A program made the translations under genes and the position numbers. Shown here piece after piece: positions 46,486 through 54,231 of a stretch of DNA of 64,000 nucleotides (its first letter is position 1; every line of letters starts with the position of its first letter). This DNA comes from Halobacteriales archaeon QH_7_65_31 (GTDB taxonomy: Archaea; Halobacteriota; Halobacteria; Halobacteriales; Haloarculaceae): the NCBI GenBank assembly GCA_003021785.1, contig PXQU01000008.1, positions 1 through 64,000 of the forward strand, given 5' to 3'. The notes beneath the pieces were generated by a model. It had not been told where the DNA came from. It worked only from the letters and a program-made list of their open reading frames with translations, and searched no databases.

Positions 46486-47076
46486 CTACCGATCCGGTGG
46501 CGTCAACGTCAGCCCGAAGTCGATGCCACCGTCACGCGCGTCGGGATCGTACCGCAACAGGAGCGCGAGCAGCCCGACCGCGAGTAGTTCGAGTCCGACG
46601 GCGACGACGCCCAACAGCGTCCGAACCGACCCCTGTCCGCTGGTCGCACTCCGAAACGTCTCGGCAACAGGGTCGATGATGTGGGCGAGCACGACGGCGA
46701 TGATCCCACCGCTGTCATGGCTACCTGTCGGTGGAGCCTCGGTCGTGAGCGCGAAGCCGTGGTTCAGGACGGTGTGCCAGCCGAGCCAGCCGAGCAGGTA
46801 GACGCCCATCGCGATGATCCCGAGCTGGTAGGCCGTCCGTCGGTCGATACTGCCACGGCCGGCGAGCACCAGCCCGGCGAGAATCGCGATACCGGAGGGG
46901 ACGAACAACAAGGGCCGCGGTCGCCGCGTCGCGTACTCCCCGAGATACTGGCCGACGAGTCCGTTCACCGCGAGCGAGACCAGCACCTCCAGCCCGACGA
47001 CGACGTGGACGACGGCGACGATCCCGACCACCTGTACCGTCGCGAACTGGAGCAGCCGAACGGTCCGCTCGTTCAT
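46486..47076 (-). CDS. Multi-pass membrane protein of unknown function
   Basis: The 196-residue protein has about five predicted transmembrane helices (VQVVGIVAVVHVVVGLEVLVSLAV, LLFVPSGIAILAGLVLAG, QLGIIAMGVYLLGWLGWHTVL, GGIIAVVLAHIIDPVAETF, GVVAVGLELLAVGLLALLLRY). It has no recognisable active-site motif. The ATG at 47076 begins MNERTVRLLQFATV; the longer in-frame reading upstream is antisense to the phosphodiesterase gene and rejected. The stop abuts the wHTH stop, so the two are convergent. Confidence 0.75.
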   Translation of the reverse strand: MNERTVRLLQFATVQVVGIVAVVHVVVGLEVLVSLAVNGLVGQYLGEYATRRPRPLLFVPSGIAILAGLVLAGRGSIDRRTAYQLGIIAMGVYLLGWLGWHTVLNHGFALTTEAPPTGSHDSGGIIAVVLAHIIDPVAETFRSATSGQGSVRTLLGVVAVGLELLAVGLLALLLRYDPDARDGGIDFGLTLTPPDR

Positions 47077-47514
47077 ACCGGCGTCTCGGGACACATCGAC
47101 AAGAGCAGCGCGATTCGCGGCTCCTTCGGCGGTTCCGACCGCTCGCCGCGCGGGATACTCCACGCCCCGCGTCCGGTCCATACGCCGCGGTAATCCCGTC
47201 CCGACGGCGAATTTATCATGATTATGGATGGGTTTAATCGGGCAGAAGCCGTATCGTGAGACATGAGTTCGAAACAGGGTGCGACGTTCGGAATCCGACA
47301 TCTGACCGTCGTCCCGCACAACGCGGGACGGCTGCACGCGAGACGCGAGTCGGCCGTCGAACAGGGACCGACCCGATACGACGACTGAACGACCCGGAAC
47401 ATCGAGTGCTCTGTCGGGATCGATCGGGGCGCGTCGCCGCTGCCGCGATCGGTGACAGCCGGCCGGCTTTCGTGTGAAACGAAACTTCTTGTGAGTAGAG
47501 CGTGGAGCCGGGGC
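47077..47514. other. Intergenic region with a possible small gene
   Basis: This 438 bp gap lies between the divergent membrane-protein and phosphodiesterase genes. The only item with support is a 41-residue reading frame at 47263-47388 with a TATA box at 47233-47238. The rest shows no gene, repeat or RNA that I can name. Confidence 0.5.
47263..47388 (+). CDS. Possible 41-residue protein
   Basis: The frame starts with ATG at 47263 (MSSKQGATFGIRHLTVVPHN...) and ends at TGA 47388. TTTAAT at 47233-47238 lies 25-30 nt upstream, a leaderless-promoter spacing. Third positions are about 70% G/C, lower than in the strong genes around it. I do not recognise the product. The call rests on promoter spacing and codon use only. 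Confidence 0.3.
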   Translation: MSSKQGATFGIRHLTVVPHNAGRLHARRESAVEQGPTRYDD

Positions 47515-48858
47515 ATGGGATTGTTCGATCGACTGCGCGGTGGCGATGGTCCGCGCGTCGCCTTTTTTGGTATCGACGGCGTACCGTACAGTCTCGTCGC
47601 CGATAACCCCGACCGGTTTCCGAACCTGACCGCTCTCGCGAACGACGGCGCTGGCGGCGCGATGGACTCTATCGTTCCCCCGGAGTCGTCGGCCTGCTGG
47701 CCGTCGCTCACGACGGGCGTCAACCCGGGGGCGACGGGCGTGTACGGCTTCCAAGACCGCGAGGTGGGGAGCTACGACACCTACGTTCCGATGGGCCGCG
47801 ACGTGCAGGCGACCCGCGTCTGGGACCGTGTCACCGACGCTGGCCGCGACGCGACTGTAATGAACGTCCCCGTGACGTTCCCGCCACAGCGTAACGTCCA
47901 GCGGATGGTCTCGGGCTTCCTCTCGCCGGGTGTCGAGAAGGCCGCCTACCCGGACGAGCTGCGCGACGACCTCCAAAGCTCCGCGTACCGCATCGACACG
48001 AACGCGAAGCTCGGCCATCAGGACGACAAGACCGAGTTCATCGAGAACGCCCACGAGACACTCGACGCGCGCTACGAGGCGTTCTCGGACTACGTCGGGA
48101 AGGACGACTGGGACCTCTTTTTCGGCGTGTTCATGACGACCGACCGGGTCAACCACTTCCTCTTCGGCGACTACAGACACGACGGCGAGTACAAGTCGGA
48201 GTTCTTGGAGTTTTACGAGCAGGTCGACGCGTATCTCGGCGAGCTGCGCGAACAGCTCCCGGAGGACGTGACGATGATCGTCGCCAGCGACCACGGGTTC
48301 ACCGCCGAACAGTACGAGGTGAATCTCAACGCGTGGCTCGAATCGGAGGGATGGCTCTCCTATCAGACGGACGACCACGACTCCCTGACCGATCTCGCGG
48401 AGGAGACCCGCGCCTACTCGTTCATCCCTGGGCGGCTGTATCTGAACTTGGAGAGGCGCGAACCGCGCGGCTCCGTGCCCGAGTCCGAGTACGAGGACGT
48501 GCGTGCGGAGCTGAAGGCGGCTATCGAGGGGTTAGCGGGACCGACCGGCGAGCCGGTCGCCGAGCGCGTCGTCGCGAAGGAGACGGCGTATCACGGCCCG
48601 CACGACGACATCGCGCCCGACCTGACCGTAATCCCCACCCACGGCTACGACCTGAAGGCCGGCTTCGCCGGCAGCGACGAGGTGTTCACGACGGGTCCCC
48701 GCAACGGGATGCACTCCTTCGAGAACGCCTGTCTGTTCGTCGACGACGATCGCGCTCGGATCGACGACGTGGACCTGTTCGATATCACGCCGACCATCCT
48801 CGATCTCCTCGAACTGGAGACCGACCGGACGGAACTCGACGGCGCGTCGCTGGTCTGA
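47515..48858 (+). CDS. Alkaline-phosphatase-superfamily phosphodiesterase/nucleotide pyrophosphatase-like protein
   Basis: The 447-residue protein belongs to the alkaline-phosphatase superfamily. FFGIDGVPYSLV at residues about 18-29 provides the first metal Asp, and the nucleophile region is SSACWPSLTTGVNPG. Metal-binding VASDHGF is near residue 263. GPRNGMHSFENACLF and TPTILDLL complete the family pattern, as in type I phosphodiesterases and archaeal AP-like proteins. There is no signal peptide. The ATG at 47515 begins MGLFDRLRGG; a 21-residue in-frame extension upstream is unsupported. The substrate is unknown. Confidence 0.85.
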   Translation: MGLFDRLRGGDGPRVAFFGIDGVPYSLVADNPDRFPNLTALANDGAGGAMDSIVPPESSACWPSLTTGVNPGATGVYGFQDREVGSYDTYVPMGRDVQATRVWDRVTDAGRDATVMNVPVTFPPQRNVQRMVSGFLSPGVEKAAYPDELRDDLQSSAYRIDTNAKLGHQDDKTEFIENAHETLDARYEAFSDYVGKDDWDLFFGVFMTTDRVNHFLFGDYRHDGEYKSEFLEFYEQVDAYLGELREQLPEDVTMIVASDHGFTAEQYEVNLNAWLESEGWLSYQTDDHDSLTDLAEETRAYSFIPGRLYLNLERREPRGSVPESEYEDVRAELKAAIEGLAGPTGEPVAERVVAKETAYHGPHDDIAPDLTVIPTHGYDLKAGFAGSDEVFTTGPRNGMHSFENACLFVDDDRARIDDVDLFDITPTILDLLELETDRTELDGASLV

Positions 48859-48891
48859 CGCGGTCGAACGGTACTCGTCGGCTCCGCCGGA

Positions 48892-49968
48892 TCAGAACAG
48901 CCCGTCCAGCTCGTCGCTCACCAGCGACTCCGTCGCGTCCGACTGCTCTTCGGGCTCGTCGCTCGCCGCGCTCGCTCTCTCGAAGAACTCCTGAATCCGT
49001 GGTGATCGCTCGACGCCGCCGAGCAGGACGAGCGCGGCCAGTCGCTCGGAGTCGAGCGGGTAATCTCCCCCGCGCACCTGCATCGAGTCGAGCTCCGTCT
49101 CCAGCCAGCTTCGGGCTGACTCGACCCCCTTGCGGCTGATACGGTCGGTCTCGCCGGCGACGATGAGGAGCCCGCTCTCGGCCGTCGTCGCGTCGGGGAG
49201 ACTCGTCCCCGTCAGGAGGGCGTTGCGCGTGACGGAGGTGATCGTGTTGAGGTTCGCGTCGGCGTCGGGACTGCTCTCCGCCGACGCGTATCCGATGGCA
49301 GCGAGCGTCCCCGCTCGAAGCGTGTTGATGACCTCGGAGCTATCGACCACGGACTCGGCGGTGGCGGTTCCGGGCTCGATCTCACCGGCCGCGAGCAGCA
49401 GTCCGACCCGCTGGGCGATGTTCTCGTTGATGCTCGCGTACCCCTCGTCCATCGACTCGCCGCTCTGTCGCCACGCGTCGTTGTCGACGAGCAGGGTCGC
49501 GTCGGTCTCCCTCGCCAGCGTCTTCAGCGACCGACCGGCGTTGCGCTGGTACAGCGCCCCCTCGTCGCGTCCCGGAAGCACACCGAGCACGTAGACGGGC
49601 ACGTCGTAGACGCGCTTGAGTTCGTGTGCGAGGACCGGTGCGCCGCCGGAGCCGGTTCCGCCGCCGAGCCCAGCGGTGATGAGGATGGCTTCACACGCAG
49701 AGCCGACGCGACCGGCGATCGCATCGAGCACCTCGTTGGCGTCGTCCTGTACGACCGTCGCGCCGAGCTCGTTGTCGCCGCCGACGCCGTGACCGTTGAC
49801 CCGATCCGCGCCGACCAGATGCGTGTCCAGATCGAGCGAGGAGAGATCTGCACGCGCGCTGTTGATAGCGAGCGAGCCGACGACGCTATCGGTCGCGAGC
49901 GGATCGCGTCCGATCGCTTCGGCCAACTTGCCGCCGGCCTGACCGACGCCGATGAGTGCGACTCTCAT
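48892..49968 (-). CDS. cetZ: CetZ-family tubulin-like protein
   Basis: This 358-residue protein is a CetZ tubulin-superfamily GTPase, specific to archaea and linked in haloarchaea to cell shape and motility. The N-terminal GVGQAGGK is at 7-14, the nucleotide signature GGGTGSG at 102-108, and the T7-like end of the N-domain VVDSSEVINTL follows. The GHGVGGDNELGA motif separates CetZ from FtsZ. A short acidic C-tail is present. Similarity in the 'DNDAWRQSGES' and 'INENIAQRVG' segments supports CetZ; I cannot tell CetZ2 from other paralogues with certainty. It is divergent from the DUF7504/CHAT operon. Confidence 0.9.
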   Translation of the reverse strand: MRVALIGVGQAGGKLAEAIGRDPLATDSVVGSLAINSARADLSSLDLDTHLVGADRVNGHGVGGDNELGATVVQDDANEVLDAIAGRVGSACEAILITAGLGGGTGSGGAPVLAHELKRVYDVPVYVLGVLPGRDEGALYQRNAGRSLKTLARETDATLLVDNDAWRQSGESMDEGYASINENIAQRVGLLLAAGEIEPGTATAESVVDSSEVINTLRAGTLAAIGYASAESSPDADANLNTITSVTRNALLTGTSLPDATTAESGLLIVAGETDRISRKGVESARSWLETELDSMQVRGGDYPLDSERLAALVLLGGVERSPRIQEFFERASAASDEPEEQSDATESLVSDELDGLF

Positions 49969-50101
49969 GTGATATGCTCGACTGGTCGGCTAATCAGTGT
50001 TGTCCCGATGCGTCGCGCGCCCGTCCGGGCCGGGGTGTTCCCACCGGCCCGCTCCACGCGTATGTCTCGGCTACGTCCGTCTCGGGAGGACTCCCCCGGT
50101 G

Positions 50102-50107
50102 TATATG
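50102..50107 (+). promoter_or_regulatory. TATA element of the DUF7504/CHAT operon
   Basis: TATATG within GTATATGTAT lies 27-32 nt before the ATG at 50134, giving a leaderless start. It is the only clear promoter for the two-gene operon. Confidence 0.5.
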
Positions 50108-50133
50108 TATCGGGCGTCGTTACTGTTAGCAAT

Positions 50134-50880
50134 ATGGCCGAGTTTCGTTCGCTGGATCTCGACGAGCCTCCCGACGGCATCGACGCGTACATCGATGCGC
50201 TGAACCGACAGGGCGGGAGCATCCTCACGACGGGGGGCCTGTCACCACGCGTCGTGGCCGACGTCTCACGGGAGCTGTTCGGCTCGGTCGGCATCGCCGA
50301 CGGAACGCCGCTGCGCCGGCGTATCATCCTCCAGACGCACACGACGATCCCCGCCGAGCGGTATCTCCCCGACGGGGTCGAGACGGGGTCACCGCTCGCG
50401 AAGGCGATCACCGTTCCGGGGGCAGACCGGACCAGCGTGGATCTACAGCAGAGCAGCGACACCAGTCCCTTCGCGCCGGATCGTCTCTCCTCCGGGTTTC
50501 CCGACGAACTCGAACAGACGCTCACGGCGGTCTCTGCTGCGATCACCGAGCTACTCGACCCTGTCGAGAACCCCGAACCCGGGGAGATTCGGCTCGTCTC
50601 TACCGATATCGCGCCGCTGTTACGGCGATTTGACGTTACTGCCGTCGAGACGTTCATCGAGCGGCTCACGGCGCTCGTCCGACAGCACCGCGGGTTGGCT
50701 TTCGTCTTCTTGGTCACCCCGAGCCGGTGGAACTGGAAGGAGAACATCGTCCCCCACATGGAAGGAGAACTGGAGGTGTTCGCGCTGAAGGGCGGCGAAA
50801 CGCACATGAAGTGGCAGTTCCCCGACGAGACGGTCTCCGGCGTCGGATCGATCCAGCCGTGGAGGGCGATGAACGAGTGA
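50134..50880 (+). CDS. DUF7504-like RecA-fold protein without Walker A
   Basis: The 248-residue protein resembles the haloarchaeal DUF7504 group, a degenerate RecA/KaiC-like fold. Where a P-loop should be there is GGSILTTGGLSPRVV, with no GKT/S. The sequence then shows VRLVSTDIAPLLRRFDV and LAFVFLVTPSRWNW in the positions of RecA strands. ATP binding is therefore unlikely. The next gene, a CHAT-domain protein, overlaps it by four bases (GTGA), so the two products are made together. This tight coupling suggests a regulator or sensor for the protease (inference). Confidence 0.6.
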   Translation: MAEFRSLDLDEPPDGIDAYIDALNRQGGSILTTGGLSPRVVADVSRELFGSVGIADGTPLRRRIILQTHTTIPAERYLPDGVETGSPLAKAITVPGADRTSVDLQQSSDTSPFAPDRLSSGFPDELEQTLTAVSAAITELLDPVENPEPGEIRLVSTDIAPLLRRFDVTAVETFIERLTALVRQHRGLAFVFLVTPSRWNWKENIVPHMEGELEVFALKGGETHMKWQFPDETVSGVGSIQPWRAMNE

Positions 50881-53180
50881 CTACCGGACGGCAGAACGCT
50901 GCTGTCGCAGGCGGGAACCCCATCAGCTGGACGGTCGAGAACGACGGCAGCCGGCTTCGGGTCGTCGACAGTATCGAGCGTCGGCAGCTCACGTTCACCC
51001 CCGAAGAGGGCGGGCGGCTCTCGGTCGCAGACGTGGCCCGCGAGTGGTTCGTCCCGGTGGACCGAGCGGCGACGCTCGGCGTCTCCACGCTGTGGCTCCC
51101 GACGACGTGGGACGTCTTCCTGCGAGCGCCGGACGGGACACTGCTTGCGGATATTCCCGCCGGAGAGACCGGCGCGGTGACCGACAAGGCAGTCGCGGAG
51201 GTCACCACCGCCCCGATAAAGATCTACTTCGCGAGCCGCGGCGGGCTTCGCGTCTCGACGGTCGACGGGCAGACGCGGCTCGAAGGAGTCGGGGGCACGC
51301 CGCTCGTCCTTGGGGCCCGCTCACCGCACGAACAGCCCGCCCGAACGATCACCGTTCCGCCGACGCCGGAGGGGTATATGCGCGGCGTCTCGGAGTTCGG
51401 AGCCGCGCTCAAGACGGCGTCTCCGGAACGGACCTTTCCGACGCTCCGCGGCTATCCCCCCGAGATACAGATCGGATCGGAGCTCGACATTCCACAGGGG
51501 CCACAGCGGCCCGAGACGGGCGTCACCCTCCGACTTCCACGCACCGTCGAGACCGTGTTCGCGGCCGCGCCGCTCGCGTACTTCCTCGGCGCGGAGATCG
51601 AACCCGGACGGCCCCCGCGGCTCGAACTGGACGGCGACCGGACCGTCCCGATCGATTCGTTCGGAGCGACGACCCCAGAGGCGCTCCACCGGCTACTCGT
51701 CCACACGTTCACGTTAGACTGTGTCGCTCGGACGGAAGGGCAGTATCCGATGGAGCTGTCGGCCCGACGAACGATCGAGGCGGCCGGGGTACGGCTGGAC
51801 TGGGAAGCGATCTACGAGAAGCCGCTCGCCGACCGGCTCGCCGCCTTCCTCTCGGTCGATCTGCAGACGGTCGAAGCCGCCGCCCCCGACTGGCGACTCA
51901 CCGCAGATATCCCTGAAACGGACGATAGCGGGCCGCTTCTCCCACACCTCGCGAACGAACTGGCCGACATCCGCACGTATCCGGCAGACCACTACCCGTC
52001 CGAATCGCGGGAGCGGGCCTCGACCGGACAGCCGTCCGTCTCCGAGCAGGTGAACGACGCGACCGACACGCTCCTGCGAGGGGCCGACCCTCGTCCACCG
52101 GGAGGGGAATCGGGAGCGGTCAACGACCGGGTCCCGCGGTCTGTCGAGGACGCTTCCGCGACGCCCGACGTGTTCCGGATCCGTCGCGCGGATTCGATCC
52201 TGCAGGTGTACGCCGGGAACGGCGTTCCGATCGGAGCGAACAAGATCACGGAGGAGTCGTATCTCCGCCATCTCTCCGAGACGCCCGACGAGACCGCGGC
52301 CCTGCGGGTCGTCGTGGTCTGCAACGATACGGAGATGCTGGCCGAGGCGAGCGTCGAGGAGATCTACTCGTCTGCGCCGCTGCTCAGCGTGACCGGCGAG
52401 CTGCGGACCAACCTCACCGTCGATTCGCTCCGCGATCTCCTTCAGTCGGATATCGACCTGATCCACTACATCGGCCACGTCTCCGAACGCGGTCTCAGCT
52501 GTGCGGACGGCCATCTCGACATCGGCGATCTGGACGCCGTCTCGGCCCAGCTGTTCATCCTCAACGGCTGTCGGTCGTTCAGACAGGGCGAGAAGCTGGT
52601 GGAGAACGGCGCGCTCGCCGGCGTGGGAACGCTTCAGAACGTGAACAATCAGGTCGCGACCGAGATGGGCAAGAAGATCGCACAGCTCCTCCAGCACGGG
52701 TGGCCCCTCGCCGGGGCATTATCACTGCTCCGGTTCGATGCGATCGCCGGACAGGAGTACACCGTCCTCGGGGACGGGACCGCCGAGCTCGTGAGCGCGG
52801 ACAGCGGCGTTCCCGCCTGCTGTCTCGTCGAGCCGACCCCCGACGGGGAGTACCGTGTCAGCATAGACACGTATCTCACTCGGGTCCGTCATCTCGGGAC
52901 CATCTTCCGACCGTCGTTCGGAGAGGATGACGTCTACCACCTCGCGGGCGGAGAGGTCTCGCAGTGGGTCGCCGACGAGACCGAGCTCCGTGAGCTGTTC
53001 GAGCGCGAGAACGCCCCTGTACAGCTTCGCCGGGAGCGGTCCAGTACGAAGCTCTCTCTGCGATGGTCTCACGACTTGGCTGAAGACATGAGCCCACTAT
53101 CTGATGGACTCACTGAGCGTATGAGTCCGTCTTCGCCACTGAGCGACAGTTCATCGAAAGAAACTACCGAAACTGACTAA
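50877..53180 (+). CDS. CHAT-domain (caspase-like) protease
   Basis: This 767-residue protein starts with GTG at 50877. The C-terminal part contains a CHAT/caspase-like core: IDLIHYIGHVSERG, with H530 and the likely catalytic H534, and FILNGCRSF, with C565 as nucleophile. This is followed by the GVGTLQNVNNQVATEMGKKIAQLL segment. The N-terminal 400 residues have beta-rich blocks and no recognised domain; a Ser/Pro/Glu-rich linker lies near residues 395-430. The C-terminus is Ser-rich. CHAT proteases act in caspase-like cell-death and defence systems in bacteria and in type III-E CRISPR. Here the partners are a DUF7504-like protein and a nearby hydrophobic peptide. Confidence 0.8.
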   Translation: MTTGRQNAAVAGGNPISWTVENDGSRLRVVDSIERRQLTFTPEEGGRLSVADVAREWFVPVDRAATLGVSTLWLPTTWDVFLRAPDGTLLADIPAGETGAVTDKAVAEVTTAPIKIYFASRGGLRVSTVDGQTRLEGVGGTPLVLGARSPHEQPARTITVPPTPEGYMRGVSEFGAALKTASPERTFPTLRGYPPEIQIGSELDIPQGPQRPETGVTLRLPRTVETVFAAAPLAYFLGAEIEPGRPPRLELDGDRTVPIDSFGATTPEALHRLLVHTFTLDCVARTEGQYPMELSARRTIEAAGVRLDWEAIYEKPLADRLAAFLSVDLQTVEAAAPDWRLTADIPETDDSGPLLPHLANELADIRTYPADHYPSESRERASTGQPSVSEQVNDATDTLLRGADPRPPGGESGAVNDRVPRSVEDASATPDVFRIRRADSILQVYAGNGVPIGANKITEESYLRHLSETPDETAALRVVVVCNDTEMLAEASVEEIYSSAPLLSVTGELRTNLTVDSLRDLLQSDIDLIHYIGHVSERGLSCADGHLDIGDLDAVSAQLFILNGCRSFRQGEKLVENGALAGVGTLQNVNNQVATEMGKKIAQLLQHGWPLAGALSLLRFDAIAGQEYTVLGDGTAELVSADSGVPACCLVEPTPDGEYRVSIDTYLTRVRHLGTIFRPSFGEDDVYHLAGGEVSQWVADETELRELFERENAPVQLRRERSSTKLSLRWSHDLAEDMSPLSDGLTERMSPSSPLSDSSSKETTETD

Positions 53181-53182
53181 GA

Positions 53183-53317
53183 TTACGGGCCTGAGACAGC
53201 AGAGCCGAGGGGTGCAGTGGCCGACATCGTCTGTGTCAACAGCAGTACTGCTGTGAACAGGACGCCGGCGAATTTCGGCTCCGATGCAACAAAGGACGCG
53301 ACTGGATTGTCGTCCAT
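53183..53317 (-). CDS. 44-residue hydrophobic peptide (DUF7503-like)
   Basis: The ATG at 53317 gives MDDNPVASFVASEPKF, then a hydrophobic helix FAGVLFTAVLLLTQ (about residues 16-29) and a small-residue tail MSATAPLGSAVSGP. It resembles the haloarchaeal DUF7503 group, small peptides with an acidic start, one hydrophobic helix and a Gly/Pro end. TTATAA lies 20-25 nt before the ATG on the minus strand (leaderless). It is convergent with the CHAT gene (stops 2 bp apart) and divergent from the pilus operon. Its size and position suggest a secreted or membrane peptide linked to the protease (inference). Confidence 0.65.
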   Translation of the reverse strand: MDDNPVASFVASEPKFAGVLFTAVLLLTQTMSATAPLGSAVSGP

Positions 53318-53336
53318 ATCCCCGCCTGATAGCGAG

Positions 53337-53342
53337 TTATAA
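53337..53342 (-). promoter_or_regulatory. TATA element of the 44-residue peptide gene
   Basis: TTATAA (its own reverse complement) lies 20-25 nt before the ATG at 53317. The 60 bp beyond it are the most AT-rich stretch of this part of the window. Confidence 0.5.
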
Positions 53343-53418
53343 TCAATCCTCGAATTTCAAAATAACTATATACGATAAGTAAAATTCCGTAGCAACAAAA
53401 TATCCGATCGGCTGGCAA

Positions 53419-53436
53419 GCGTTCAAATACGAACGC
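53419..53436. promoter_or_regulatory. Inverted repeat over the promoter of the pilus/T2SS operon
   Basis: GCGTTC (53419-53424) and GAACGC (53431-53436) flank AAATAC. The TATA-like TTCAAATA at 53422-53429 lies inside it, 23-30 nt before the first ATG at 53452. A regulator bound here would block the promoter. Confidence 0.45.
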
Positions 53437-53451
53437 GCGGCCACCACCGGC

Positions 53452-53799
53452 ATGGACGAGGACACCATCGATGCGCGGCTCGCGGCCGTCGAGCGAACGC
53501 TCACCGACTCCGAGACCGCGCCGGCGTCGCTCGCCGACGAGGCGACCCTCCAGCGGCGACTCACTGATGTCGAGTCAAAAATCGACGCGCTGGAGACGCG
53601 ACTCGCCGACACGGAAGGGGAACTGACAGCAGTCCGGGCACACGTCGGTGACGCACGACGCGTCGACGCGGAGACCGAACGAATCGCCGAGCGCGCGCTC
53701 GCGCTCGCTCGCGAGACGGACACAGATGACGAGACACCGACCCGGACTATGTCGGTGCTGTCGCGACTGTTCGCGCGGCTTCGCGCCCTGACGCCGTGA
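53452..53799 (+). CDS. Coiled-coil protein (DUF7310-like), first gene of the pilus/T2SS operon
   Basis: The 115-residue protein is a single long coiled coil (about residues 5-95: LAAVERTLTDSE, LQRRLTDVESKIDALETRLADTEGELTAVRAHVG). It has no membrane segment. It fits the small coiled-coil family I recall as DUF7310, which precedes T2SS-like ATPases in haloarchaea. Its stop overlaps the next start (GTGA). It may be a cytoplasmic adaptor of the ATPase (inference). Confidence 0.65.
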   Translation: MDEDTIDARLAAVERTLTDSETAPASLADEATLQRRLTDVESKIDALETRLADTEGELTAVRAHVGDARRVDAETERIAERALALARETDTDDETPTRTMSVLSRLFARLRALTP

Positions 53800-54230
53800 T
53801 TATCCGGCTCGTCGTGGCGGTACTGCTCACCGCTGCGCTCCTCGGCGTCGGGCTACCGGCCGCCGAGACCGCCCAATCAGAGCGAGCCGCGACCCTCGCG
53901 CGGGACGAGCTGACCGAGCTCCGCGAGACGCTGGCCCGATTCGAAACGCGCAACGACGCCACCCGACCGGGGCTACCGGGTGCGACCCGCCTGTACACGC
54001 TCCGTGTTCCGGCGGGAGTAACTGTTCGACTTGGTGTCGGTCCCCGAAACGAGTCGATACAGTGGAGCCGCGGAGAACGCCGCGGACGGGTCGAGACCGA
54101 CCTCCCGCTGGCGGATACGCTCAGACTCACCGGCGGAACACATCGGCTGCGGCTCCGCCTCGTCCGAGTGGACGGGGAGCCGCGGATCCGCGTCCGGAGA
54201 TTCAAGTCGGATCCCGCGACCACCGGCTGA
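53796..54230 (+). CDS. DUF7311-like membrane-anchored protein
   Basis: This 144-residue protein begins with a hydrophobic helix (IIRLVVAVLLTAALLGVGLPAAETA). A basic/acidic beta-rich domain follows (RLYTLRVPAGVTVRLGVGP, THRLRLRLVRVDGEPRIRVRRF). It starts with GTG at 53796, overlapping the coiled-coil gene, and is followed after one base by the ATPase start. It is probably an outward-facing anchored subunit of the machine. I recall the family as DUF7311. Confidence 0.65.
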   Translation: MIIRLVVAVLLTAALLGVGLPAAETAQSERAATLARDELTELRETLARFETRNDATRPGLPGATRLYTLRVPAGVTVRLGVGPRNESIQWSRGERRGRVETDLPLADTLRLTGGTHRLRLRLVRVDGEPRIRVRRFKSDPATTG

Positions 54231-54231
54231 T

